Made by a program: the position numbers and the translations under genes
Shown here: one piece after another, positions 1 to 8,490 of the stretch
How positions within the stretch are numbered: position 1 is the first letter of the stretch
Layout: every line of letters starts with the position of its first letter
Notes under the pieces: model-generated
The model's database searches: none
What the model saw: the letters and a program-made list of their open reading frames with translations, nothing else
What the model was told of the DNA's origin: nothing
NCBI RefSeq assembly: GCF_029960645.1
Contig: NZ_JASBQY010000012.1
Coordinates: 49,327 to 113,326 of the forward strand
Direction: 5' to 3'
From: Arthrobacter sp. AL12
GTDB lineage: Bacteria; Actinomycetota; Actinomycetes; Actinomycetales; Micrococcaceae
Length of the DNA stretch: 64,000 bases

Positions 1-21
1 CTTGCGGCCCATGCGGGGCCC

Positions 22-702
22 TTAATGGGCGCTGACTGACCCCGCGTTGCTCTGGGCGAGGTAGGCGTCCAGGGTGGCGGAGCGGTGCAGGCGGGCGGCC
101 TTTTCAATCACGTCGGCGTCGGCGGCGGACTCGATGAGCCGGAGCAGGGCCTCGTGTTCGTCCACCGATTCGTGGGCGCGGCGGGGGACAAAGCGGAACG
201 TGGAGGACCGCAGCGACGCCAGCCGGTTCCAGCCCCGGTGGACCAGGTCCAGGATGTGCGGGTTGGGGCAGTGCTCGAACAGGATGCTGTGGAAGTCCTG
301 GTTCAGCCGGGTGAACCGGACCGGGTCGAAGTGTTCCAGGCATTCGCGCATCTCGGCGTTGACGGCCCGGGCCCGGGCCACGTCAGCCGGCCCGATCAGG
401 GGAGCGGACAGGGCCGTGGCGGCGCCCTCGACGATGCTGAGGGTCTGCATCGTGTAGAGGTATTCGGTGGGGTCGATGCCTGCGACGGTGGCTCCGACGT
501 TCCGTTCGAACTTCACCAGGCCCTCCGCTTCGAGCCGGCGGATGGCTTCGCGGACCGGCACCACACTGACACCCAGGTCCTCGGCGATCTTCGCGAGCAC
601 CAGCCGGTAGCCGGGGGAGTAGGAGCCGTCGACGATCCGGGCCTTGACGGCGGCGTAGGCCTGCTCGGACTTGCTGGCGCTGGCGCTGGCGGTGTCATTC
701 AT
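22..702 (-). CDS. GntR-family regulator with FCD ligand domain
   Basis: DNA-binding repressor or activator that probably senses an aromatic or organic acid. Residues about 14-75 form the GntR winged helix (VVPVREAIRRLEAEGLV is the recognition-helix region). Residues about 80-215 are an all-helical FCD domain with the usual metal-ligand positions visible in NQDFHSILFEH, DEHEALL and RLHRSA. At 226 aa it has family length. Its ATG lies in the end of the upstream FAH-RraA gene (8-bp overlap), so the two are translated from one message. It probably controls that operon and perhaps the divergent monooxygenase; the palindrome at 2253-2262 is a candidate site. Family assignment is secure, ligand is inferred. 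Confidence 0.93.
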   Translation of the reverse strand: MNDTASASASKSEQAYAAVKARIVDGSYSPGYRLVLAKIAEDLGVSVVPVREAIRRLEAEGLVKFERNVGATVAGIDPTEYLYTMQTLSIVEGAATALSAPLIGPADVARARAVNAEMRECLEHFDPVRFTRLNQDFHSILFEHCPNPHILDLVHRGWNRLASLRSSTFRFVPRRAHESVDEHEALLRLIESAADADVIEKAARLHRSATLDAYLAQSNAGSVSAH

Positions 703-2227
703 TGGCTTTGCCGGCTTCCCAGTTCACGTAGCGGGCGCGCCACTCGGCGTTCAAGGGGTAGAGGCCGTCCACGCTGTGGCCCTGCTGCACCATCTCGGTG
801 ATGAAGGCCTCCTCGCGCTCCTGGGCGATGGAATCGTCGGCGAGCTCCGCGGCCAGCGCCGGCGGGATCACCAGGATCCCGTCCGCGTCGGCCACGATGA
901 TGTCCCCGGGCTGCACGGTGGTGCCGCCGCAGGCGATCGTGATGTCCGTGTCCCACGGGATGTGCCGGCGTCCGAGCACGGCGGGGTGCGGGTTGGCGTA
1001 GTAGGTGGGCATGTCCATCGCCGCGACGGCGGAGAAGTCCCGGACACCGCCGTCGGTGATGATGGCGGCGGCGCCGCGGACCTGCGCGCGGAGGGCCAGG
1101 ATGTCGCCGATGGTGCCGGTGCCCTTTTCGCCGCGGGCCTCCATGACCAGGATCTCGCCCTCGTTGACGGAGTCGATGGCCTTCTTCTGGGCGTTGAAGC
1201 CGCCGCCGTGGGTCTTGAAGAGGTCCTCGCGGTTGGGCACGTAGCGCAGGGTCCGGGCCAGGCCCACGATCCGCCTCTCCGGCCGCGTGGAGCTGAGCCC
1301 GTCGATGCTGACGTTGTTCAGGCCGCGCTTGCGCAGCTGCGAGGACAGCGTGGCCGTGCACACACTCTCCAGCTTCGCCTTCAGCTCCGGGGTCAGGACA
1401 GGCACGACGGCGGCGGCGGCCGGAGCCTCCGTTGCCGGCGCCTCCGTTGCCGGTGCCTCCGCCGACGGGACATGCTCAGCGGCGGAAAGACCGGCCGCCG
1501 CGCGGGAACCGTAGGCCTCCTCCCGCTGCAGGTCATCGGTCCGGGGCTGCGCGCCGAAGTCACCGAACGGCGTCGTGCCCTCCGCCACCAGGGTGACCAG
1601 CCGGCCGGTGGTGCTTTCGCCGGCACTGACCTCAACCTCGACGACGTCGCCCGGCTTGGCCACCGACGCGCCGGCGGGGGTGCCGGTGAGGATAATGTCG
1701 CCCGCCTCGAGGGTGAGCAGCTGGGACAGGTCGGCGACCAGGCGGGCGAAGGGGAAGAGCAGGTCCCCGGTGGTGTCGTCCTGGACCAGCTCGCCGTTGT
1801 GCCAGGTGCGGATCCGCAGGCCGGCGGGGTCCACGGCGTCCGCGGCGATCAGTCCAGGGCCCACGGGGGTGAAGCCGTCGCCGCCCTTGGACCGGAGGTT
1901 GGAGCCCTTGTCGGCCCAGCGCAGGTCGTAGACGCCGAGGTCGTTGGACGCGGTGACCCATTCGACGTGGCTCCAGGCGTCCTTGACGGCCACGCGGCGG
2001 GCGGGCTTGCCGATGATCAGGGCAATTTCGCCCTCGTAGCCGAGGAGCTCGCAGCCGGCCGGGCGCTCCACGGTCGAGCCGCCTAGGGCCAGGGACGAGG
2101 TGGGCTTCAGGAAGTACGAGGGCTGTTCGGGAGTGCGGCCGCGCTGGGCTGCCCGGCTGGGGTAGTTGATGTGCACCGCGATGACCTTGCGGGCCGCTGC
2201 CAGGGTTTGGTCGGTGACCTGTTCCAA
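695..2227 (-). CDS. Fumarylacetoacetate hydrolase-RraA family fusion protein
   Basis: Two enzyme domains in one 510-aa chain. Residues 1 to about 235 are an FAH-superfamily hydrolase/isomerase (YEGEIALIIG with acidic metal ligands, later ILTGTPAG). An Ala/Pro/Glu-rich linker with repeated EAPAT units follows at about 245-285. The C-terminal part is an RraA-like fold (GDILALRAQVRG followed by DGGVRD), the family of 4-carboxy-4-hydroxy-2-oxoadipate and related pyruvate aldolases. I chose the TTG at 2227 because GAGGAG sits 6 nt upstream; the frame stays open further upstream but without family similarity. The divergent MobA-like gene suggests action on ring-cleavage products of a hydroxybenzoate. 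The domain calls are firm, the exact substrates are inference. Confidence 0.88.
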   Translation of the reverse strand: MEQVTDQTLAAARKVIAVHINYPSRAAQRGRTPEQPSYFLKPTSSLALGGSTVERPAGCELLGYEGEIALIIGKPARRVAVKDAWSHVEWVTASNDLGVYDLRWADKGSNLRSKGGDGFTPVGPGLIAADAVDPAGLRIRTWHNGELVQDDTTGDLLFPFARLVADLSQLLTLEAGDIILTGTPAGASVAKPGDVVEVEVSAGESTTGRLVTLVAEGTTPFGDFGAQPRTDDLQREEAYGSRAAAGLSAAEHVPSAEAPATEAPATEAPAAAAVVPVLTPELKAKLESVCTATLSSQLRKRGLNNVSIDGLSSTRPERRIVGLARTLRYVPNREDLFKTHGGGFNAQKKAIDSVNEGEILVMEARGEKGTGTIGDILALRAQVRGAAAIITDGGVRDFSAVAAMDMPTYYANPHPAVLGRRHIPWDTDITIACGGTTVQPGDIIVADADGILVIPPALAAELADDSIAQEREEAFITEMVQQGHSVDGLYPLNAEWRARYVNWEAGKANE

Positions 2228-2252
2228 GAATGACTCCTCATCGAGTACGAAA

Positions 2253-2262
2253 TCGTATACGA
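2253..2262. promoter_or_regulatory. Palindrome TCGTATACGA upstream of FAH-RraA
   Basis: Perfect 10-bp palindrome 25 bp upstream of the TTG start, with a related TACGAAATCG next to it. FCD-type GntR regulators commonly bind short GT-rich dyads, so this is a candidate autoregulatory operator for the co-transcribed GntR gene. Confidence 0.45.
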
Positions 2263-2368
2263 AGACTATTGCCCAGGAACCGCGGATCGTCAACCCCCGG
2301 TTCCGGCGAATCCAGAGGGCGCTTGTAACCCACGTCATATCTGCGTACAGTTTTGGAGAAGACAAAAA

Positions 2369-2402
2369 TTCTATTATTGAACGTCACGTTCTATTATCGA
2401 AC
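2369..2402 (+). promoter_or_regulatory. Two direct repeats of TTCTATTAT(T/C)GAAC
   Basis: Copies at 2369-2382 and 2389-2402 start exactly 20 bp apart, two helical turns. The second, extended by one base, is itself a dyad (GTTC-N7-GAAC). They lie about 100 bp upstream of the monooxygenase start, as expected for a regulator binding the same helix face twice. The GTTC/GAAC spacing resembles IclR-type sites, but no IclR gene is in the window. Confidence 0.5.
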
Positions 2403-2497
2403 ACGCAGCGGCGACGGCGGCGAAAGAAGCCACCCGGCGACGTGCCACCCGGCAGAAGCCACTCCGCGCAGTGCCCACAACGAAGTGAGGAAAGCCC

Positions 2498-4477
2498 GTG
2501 CAGTTCCACCACCACGGTTACGTATCCGGTGACCCGCGAGTCCAGCCCGCGGCCGGCGTCGGCATCGACCGGCCGGCAGACCTCCCCGACGAGGTCGACG
2601 TGCTCATCGTGGGCACCGGCCCCGCGGGCATCGTCGCCGCCGCGCAGCTGTCCCAGTTCCCGGGCATCACCACCAGGATCGTGGAGCGCCGCGGCGGGCG
2701 CCTGCCCATCGGCCAGGCCGACGGTATCCAGGCCCGCAGCGTCGAGACCTTCCAGGCATTCGGCTTCGCCGAGCGGATCACCGCCGAGGCGTACCGCATC
2801 ACCGAGATGGCCTTCTGGAAGCCGGACCCCGCCGACCCGGCCAAAATCGTCCGCGCCGCCCGCGCCAAGGACGACACCACCGGCATCAGCGAGTTCCCGC
2901 ACCTCATCGTCAACCAGGCCCGCGTCCTGGACTACTTCGCCGAGTTCATGGCCAACGCGCCCACCCGCATGGCCCCCGACTACGGCCTGGAGTTCCGCAG
3001 CCTGGAGGTCGACGACGGCGCGGAGTACCCCGTCACCGTCACCCTCGTCCACACCGCAGGCCCCGACGCCGGCCGGGAGCGCACCGTCCGGGCGAAGTAC
3101 GTCGTCGGCGCGGACGGCGCCAAGAGCCGTGTCCGGGACTCGATCGGCTGCACCCTCGCGGGCGATGCGGCCAACCACGCCTGGGGCGTCATGGACGTCC
3201 TCGCCGTCACCGACTTCCCCGACATCCGCACCAAGTGCGCCATCCAGTCCGGCACCGGCGGCAGCATCCTGCTGATCCCGCGCGAGGGCGGCCACCTCTT
3301 CCGCATGTACGTCGATCTCGGCGAGGTCGACAAGGAGGACAAGGGCGCCGTGCGCAGCACCACCATCGAGCAGATCATGGCCCAGGCCAACGAGATCCTG
3401 CACCCCTACACGCTCGACGTTCGCAACGTCGCCTGGAACAGCGTGTACGAGGTCGCGCACCGCCTCACCGACCGGTTCGACGACGTTCTGCCGGAGCAGC
3501 AGGGCACCCGCACCCCGCGGGTGTTCATCACCGGCGACGCCTGCCACACGCACAGCGCCAAGGCCGGCCAGGGTATGAACGTCTCCATGCAGGACGGCTT
3601 CAACCTGGGCTGGAAGCTCGGGCACGTGTTGGAGGGCCGCAGCCCGGAGAGCCTGCTGTCCACCTATTCGGCCGAGCGCCAGGTCATCGCCAAGAACCTC
3701 ATCGACTTCGACAAGGAGTGGTCGACGCTCATGGCGAAGAAGCCGGAGGAGTTCAACAGCCCCTCCGAGCTCGAGGACTTCTACGTGAGCACCGCGGAGT
3801 TCCCGGCCGGGTTCATGACCCAGTACACCCCCTCGATGCTCATCGCCGAGGCCGACCACCAGGACCTGGCCACCGGCTTCCCCGTCGGCAAGCGCTTCAA
3901 GTCCGCGCCCGTGGTGCGGGTCTGCGACACCAACCCGTTGCACCTCGGACACCACGCCACGGCGGACGGCCGGTGGCGCATCTACGTCTTCGCCGACGCC
4001 AACGCGGCCGCCGCCGGGACCGCCGGGATGCCAGCCACTGCAGCCGCAACGCCCGACGCCGGGACGCCGGGTTCGGCGTCGCCCCTCGCCGACTTCGCCG
4101 AATGGATCGCAAACACGCCGGACTCCCCGCTCGCCGCAACCCCCGAGGGCGCCGACCGCGACACGTGGTTCGACGTGAAGGTGATCTACCAGCAGGAGCA
4201 CACGAGCATCGACATCGGCACCGTGCCGGCCGTGTTCAAGCCCTCGGTGGGTCCGTTCCAGCTCACCGACTACGAGAAGGTCTACGCCGCCGATCCGTCG
4301 GCGGACATCTTCGAGCTGCGCGGTCTCGACCGCGGCGGCGTCGTCGTGGTGGTGCGCCCGGACCAGTACGTGGCGAACGTTCTGCCGCTGACGGCAACGG
4401 CGGAACTCGGCGCGTTCTTCGCACCCCTGCTGCAGGCCGGCCAGCGCGTCCCCGAGTCCCTGGGCCAGGTGGGGTAG
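2498..4477 (+). CDS. FAD-dependent 3-hydroxybenzoate 4-monooxygenase (MobA-like)
   Basis: Flavoprotein hydroxylase expected to convert 3-hydroxybenzoate to protocatechuate with NAD(P)H and O2. The 659-aa chain follows Comamonas MobA almost throughout: N-terminal MQFHHHG, the FAD Rossmann motif in DVLIVGTGPAGIVAA, QADGIQARSVE, the DG motif VVGADGAKSRVR, the second FAD motif ITGDACHTHSAKAGQGMN, and a thioredoxin-like C-terminal domain ending near VVVVRPDQYVANVLPL. An Ala-rich insert at about 500-530 is extra. The start is GTG 2498, downstream of GAGGAAAG. A strong hairpin follows the stop. The reaction is inferred from similarity to MobA; phenol 2-monooxygenase relatives share the fold but lack the same N-terminus. 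Confidence 0.88.
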   Translation: MQFHHHGYVSGDPRVQPAAGVGIDRPADLPDEVDVLIVGTGPAGIVAAAQLSQFPGITTRIVERRGGRLPIGQADGIQARSVETFQAFGFAERITAEAYRITEMAFWKPDPADPAKIVRAARAKDDTTGISEFPHLIVNQARVLDYFAEFMANAPTRMAPDYGLEFRSLEVDDGAEYPVTVTLVHTAGPDAGRERTVRAKYVVGADGAKSRVRDSIGCTLAGDAANHAWGVMDVLAVTDFPDIRTKCAIQSGTGGSILLIPREGGHLFRMYVDLGEVDKEDKGAVRSTTIEQIMAQANEILHPYTLDVRNVAWNSVYEVAHRLTDRFDDVLPEQQGTRTPRVFITGDACHTHSAKAGQGMNVSMQDGFNLGWKLGHVLEGRSPESLLSTYSAERQVIAKNLIDFDKEWSTLMAKKPEEFNSPSELEDFYVSTAEFPAGFMTQYTPSMLIAEADHQDLATGFPVGKRFKSAPVVRVCDTNPLHLGHHATADGRWRIYVFADANAAAAGTAGMPATAAATPDAGTPGSASPLADFAEWIANTPDSPLAATPEGADRDTWFDVKVIYQQEHTSIDIGTVPAVFKPSVGPFQLTDYEKVYAADPSADIFELRGLDRGGVVVVVRPDQYVANVLPLTATAELGAFFAPLLQAGQRVPESLGQVG

Positions 4478-4505
4478 GCACCGGAAACCCCTCCGCCCAC
4501 GAAAA

Positions 4506-4533
4506 GGCGCCGGCGTGCATCAACGCCGGCGCC
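4506..4533 (+). terminator. GC-rich hairpin after the MobA-like gene
   Basis: Perfect 11-bp stem (GGCGCCGGCGT/ACGCCGGCGCC) with a 6-nt loop, 28 bp past the stop codon. The downstream tract is only weakly T-rich (TGCTTTC). Confidence 0.7.
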
Positions 4534-4584
4534 TGCTTTCCGCCCAGGACGCCGCATGCGATCCTTTCCGTGCCCAATTCCGCT

Positions 4585-4872
4585 GCGGTAAACGTCCCAT
4601 GACGCGCGGCCGGACCAGCGCTACGGGGATCCCCGCAGCGCTTGTCTGTTTGCGCGTCGCCTGCCCGGAACCGCAGCGAATTTCTGCTCCGGTGCGGCAT
4701 CGCCCGGGAAGTAGGGACGAATCCAGCCCACGAAAGGCTCGTCCAAGCTCTTCGGCGGCGGTAAACGTCCTGTGGCACGGATACGGCTCTGCGCTACGGG
4801 TATTCCGTAGCACTGGGTCTTCTGAGCATCGCCGGCCCGGACGCGTAGCAAAATTGCGGTGGCCGCACAGGG
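4585..4872. repeat. Two imperfect ~110-bp copies of an extragenic repeat
   Basis: Both copies start with GCGGTAAACGTCC (4585 and 4758). They continue through a GCGCTACGGG.AT..CCG.AGC hairpin and end with a GCGTCGCC...CCCGGAACCG-type block that is clearer in the first copy. A third relative lies at 28974-29075. No coding function is apparent in this stretch. Confidence 0.6.
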
Positions 4873-4947
4873 CGGGGCCGACGTTGAGTAAAGCCCCCAA
4901 CGCCTAAAGACGGCCTGGGACAACCCGCGGAGCCAGCGGGAAGGCAG

Positions 4948-5358
4948 CTAGCCCGGCGGGTCGAAAGCCCGCCCGGTCCCCGGCCGCCTGGTCGACGGCC
5001 GGTCGCGCAGTTCGCGCACGGCGGCGACGACCTCAGGACCAAGCAGTGTGGAGCCGGCCCACTCGAGGGCCGGTGTCCGGCGCGAGGCCACGTATTTCGG
5101 GATGCGGTTGAAAAGCCGCGCGATGTCCCCGTCTGCGTGCGGCCAGTACCCGGAGAAAATGTCGTAGGTCCGGCGCCCAAGCAGTAGCGCGTCCATCCCC
5201 GCCATCCCGAAGGTGACCTGCTCGCCGACGACCTCGTCGATGAGAGGCGCCTGCCAGCCGCCAAATGCGAAACCACCGTTAGTGTCCTCGTCCGGTCCGC
5301 CGGGCGCCTGGGCGACGCCGTCGAGCGTGGTGAACAGGTCGATATGGATGAGTCCCAT
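4948..5358 (-). pseudogene. C-terminally truncated dihydrofolate reductase-family (RibD-C) gene
   Basis: The 136 codons begin well, with a strong AGGAGG ahead of ATG 5358, and match the N-terminal two thirds of YyaP/RibD C-domain reductases: GLIHIDLFTTLDGV, then ALLLGRRTYDIFSGYWP and the KYVASRT-type strand. After the RELRD helix the family similarity stops. The sequence runs into an Arg/Pro-rich tail and ends at a TAG, missing about 50-60 residues that carry the last strands of the fold. It abuts the extragenic repeats, which suggests a deletion or insertion there. Probably non-functional; a short functional form cannot be excluded. Confidence 0.65.
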
Positions 5359-5690
5359 GCCGTACTCCTCCTCTGTCGCCCGTCGTCGCCCCGGCGACGG
5401 GATCACTTCGAGGCTGGCACACGAACCCGCTGCGAAGCAACGGGTAGCGACGTCCCGGCACGCGCCCACTGCGCGTCCGAGCACTCCGGCTCCGGACCGA
5501 CACAGGAATGTTCGCTGGCGGGAACGAATCCGAAACATGGGCTTGGCAGGATGGGCCGCAGGCCGCCCGTCATTTGGCGTGTGGCCTGCAGCGGTGATCG
5601 GGGCGCCCTGGGTGGTCCGGTGAACCCGCTGAGATGGTCGTCCTTCCGTCGGCTTCCTTCTGATGCTCCACCCACGTGAAAGGTCGGACC
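5359..5690. other. Intergenic stretch without a recognisable gene
   Basis: Divergent spacer between the truncated reductase and the permease. Open frames here give low-complexity Arg/Pro-rich translations and no family signal. The only site seen is the AAAGG ribosome-binding sequence in front of ATG 5691. Confidence 0.5.
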
Positions 5691-7376
5691 ATGTCCACGG
5701 ACACGCAGCACACCAGTGCCCCCACACTTCCGGCACCGGCAGATACCGATGCCCGCGCAGCAACCAAGGAAAGCCTTGAAGATTACACGCTCAGGTTCGC
5801 CCCACGCTCGTATCGCAAATGGGCCCCCGGGGTCGTGGCCACCAGCGCACTGGGAGGAATCGCCTACCTTGCCGATTTCTCCATCGGGGCAAACATCGGC
5901 ATAGCCCACGGAACAACAAATGCCCTCTTGGGCATCGCTGTCGCCGCACTCATCATCTTCGTGACCGGTATTCCGCTCGCGTACTACGCGGCCCGCTACA
6001 ACCTGGACCTGGACCTCATCACGCGGGGCTCCGGCTTTGGCTACTACGGGTCCGTCATCACCAACGTCATTTTTGCGACGTTCACGTTCATCTTCTTCGC
6101 TCTTGAGGGGTCCATCATGGCCCAGGGCCTGGAACTCGGACTCGGGGTCCCGAAACCCATCGGCTACGCCGCATCGACCCTGATCGTCATCCCGTTCGTG
6201 GTCTAAGGAATGAAAGTGCTCTCGAAGCTGCAGGTCTGGACCACCCCGTTGTGGCTCATCCTGATGGTCATTCCCTTCGCCTACCTGGTGATCACGAACC
6301 CCGATTCCATCGGGACGTTCTTCGCCTACGAGGGCGAGAACGGGGCAGGCACGGGCGCAAACCTCGCCTCCGTGATGCTCGCTGCCGGCGTCTGCCTCTC
6401 GCTCATCGCCCAAATCGCCGAACAAATCGATTACCTGCGCTTCATGCCGCCCAAGACCGCAGAGAACCGGGTGGCCTGGTGGAGGGCCGTCATCCTGGCC
6501 GGCCCCGGCTGGGTGGTGTTCGGCGCCGTCAAGCAGGCCGTCGGGCTCTTCATCACCGTCTACCTCATCGCCACGCTGGATCCTGCGGCATCAGCCACAG
6601 CCAACGAACCCGTCCATCAGTTCCTGGGTGTGTACGAGCAGATGATGCCGGGCTGGCTCGCACTGGCCCTGGCCGTGATCCTTGTGGTCATCTCGCAGAT
6701 CAAGATCAACGTCACGAACGCCTACTCCGGGTCGCTGGCCTGGACGAACTCCTTCACCCGAGTCACCAGGACCTATCCGGGGCGGCTGGTCTTCGTCATC
6801 GTCAACTTGGTGATCGCCCTCGCGCTCATGGAACTCAACATGTTCGAGTTCCTGAACACCATCCTGGGCTTCTACGCGAACTGCGGAATGGCCTGGATCG
6901 TGACCGTCGCGACAGACATTGCCATCAACAAATACGTCCTGAAGCTCTCGCCCAAGCAGCCTGAATTCCGCCGCGGCATGCTCTACAACTGGAACCCTGT
7001 CGGCGTCGTCTCGCTGACACTCTCGGCCGGTATTTCAATAGCCATGTTCTTCGGGGCGTTCGGTTCCGGGATCGCCCCGTTCTCGCCGATCTTCGCCGTC
7101 GCCATTGCCGTCGTCGCTACGCCGCTTATGGCGGTCGCGACCGGCGGCCGGTTCTATCTGCGGCGCACCGACGACGGAATTGACCTGCCAATGCTCGACG
7201 ACGACGGCAATCCCTCCGGCGCAAAGCTGCTCTGCCACGTTACCGGTATGGAATTTGAGCGGCCGGACATGCTCCTCTCCGCCGAACCCGCCGCTGATGG
7301 TTCCAAGCAGTACATTTCGTCGCTGGCCCTCGCCACCGACAAGACCGGCCGCTACGTCCTGCCGGCACAGAAATGA
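5691..7376 (+). pseudogene. NCS1-family nucleobase/allantoin-type permease split by an in-frame TAA
   Basis: Residues on both sides of the TAA at 6204-6206 stay in one frame and join into a normal permease of about 560 aa. The N-terminal half contains LEDYTLRFAPRSYRKW and four membrane segments. The C-terminal half contains MKVLSKLQVWTTPLWL, IAEQIDYLRFMPP and KINVTNAYSGSLAW. The family usually reads PFV-(I/V)-Y-G-M at the break, so a single change of TAC or TAT to TAA explains it. NCS1 carriers import cytosine, purines, hydantoins or allantoin in symport with H+ or Na+. Start is ATG 5691. Nonsense mutation or sequencing error are the alternatives; reinitiation at ATG 6210 would yield only a partial carrier. 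Confidence 0.85.
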
Positions 7377-7412
7377 CCTTAATCGTTTGACCGGATGAGG
7401 AACGCCCCTTCG

Positions 7413-8173
7413 TCAACACCTGCTCCCGGGCGGGACTGATGAGGGGGCGTTCGGCGCGTCAGCCAAGGTCCGTGCGCCGGGCCCGGCTGCACCTGCCGGG
7501 CCTGGGGCAGCGGCAAAAGGTCGTCGCATTGTGACCAGGGCAAGCACCACAATCCAGGCGAAATATGTGTAGGCGTTGATCCGTTCGAAGCCGCCGGCCC
7601 AGGGCGTCGCATTCTGGGCGAGGCCCTGGATGGCGGACGATGCCGCGGCCCCGAAGCCTGCGATGACCAGCAGCGTGGCGATCGCATACCACCGGAACCA
7701 TCCCCGGTAGGCGACAGCGGACAGCACGATCGCCACGGAGACGAAGAAGCTGAAAACCGACGTCAACGCAATGTGCATAACATCGTTGAAGCCGCTGGCG
7801 AGCCACCGGGAGCTCATCGCGAACACCGTATGAGTCGGAAACCCGATGAGGCCCGTGGCAACCAGACATATGCCAGCCCAGCGGAGACTCCTGCGATCGG
7901 CGGCCGTTCGCCAGATCCCAGCACCGAAGGCCGTCATCAGCAGGGCGTGAACGAGGATGACCGTGACCATCAGCGGCCGCACGGGTGAGCCGAAGGCGCT
8001 GAGTTCGCTGATCGCCTGGTCCTGAAGCTGTACCCGGTGTACAGCAGGCCGGAGGCGAGGTCCCCAACGCCGTAGATCGCAACGGCGAGGATGCCGGCGG
8101 CCAGGAGGGCCGTATCGGCAGCATCCGCGTTCTCACGAGCCGTGAGCGGGCGGGGATCTCGGGAGACATTCAT
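7413..8173 (-). pseudogene. DUF998 membrane protein broken by a frameshift
   Basis: The first frame from ATG 8173 encodes residues through GVGDLASGLLYTGYS, then drifts. The second frame begins DQAISELSAFGSPVRPLMV and continues through five more hydrophobic segments to the C-terminus. Inserting one base near 8018-8024 restores the typical DUF998 sequence across the junction. DUF998 proteins are six-helix membrane proteins of unknown function. It is convergent with the broken permease, so two adjacent genes carry single-base lesions. Confidence 0.75.
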
Positions 8174-8490
8174 GGCCTGCCGCCCTTCGAACGGGACCGC
8201 ATCCACGTCACCGTACTCCCGCCGTCAGGACGAGGTTAGAGGCAAGGGGCACCGGCACTAAAGACAGTTTGCTTATCACGTAGTCTACGCTTAGAGTCTA
8301 CATTGTAGACAAGTTGCTTTGGGCGGGCTTCCTCGGAACCCCGAATTTTCATTCCGGCAGCGCTCTATCCCCGGATCTGCGGTGACGCAGCCACCCGGGA
8401 TCCTGCTTCAATGCCGCGTGCACGGCTTCGAAGCCCGGCTGCTGTAGCCACGCGGCGGCACACAATGCACCACAAGGAAGCGAACCAGCC
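8174..8490. other. Intergenic region holding a GTCTAC operator cluster
   Basis: Spacer between the divergent DUF998 and iron-redox genes. It contains the GTCTAC palindrome listed separately and the AAGGAAG ribosome-binding site at 8473-8479. No coding signal was recognised. Confidence 0.5.
8283..8310. promoter_or_regulatory. GTCTAC-ATT-GTAGAC palindrome plus half site
   Basis: A perfect 15-bp dyad at 8296-8310 is preceded by another GTCTAC at 8283-8288 in direct orientation. The size and symmetry suit a dimeric GntR or TetR regulator. Which of the two divergent genes it controls cannot be told. Confidence 0.55.

Noticed and set aside
2384..4201. 605-codon open frame on the minus strand opposite the MobA-like gene
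   Set aside because: Shadow frame caused by high third-position GC; translation is low-complexity Gly/Val/Asp without any domain, while the plus strand encodes a clear enzyme.
6204..6209. Programmed stop-codon readthrough in the NCS1 permease
   Set aside because: The context TAA-G is not a known readthrough signal and no family member has a stop here; mutation is simpler.
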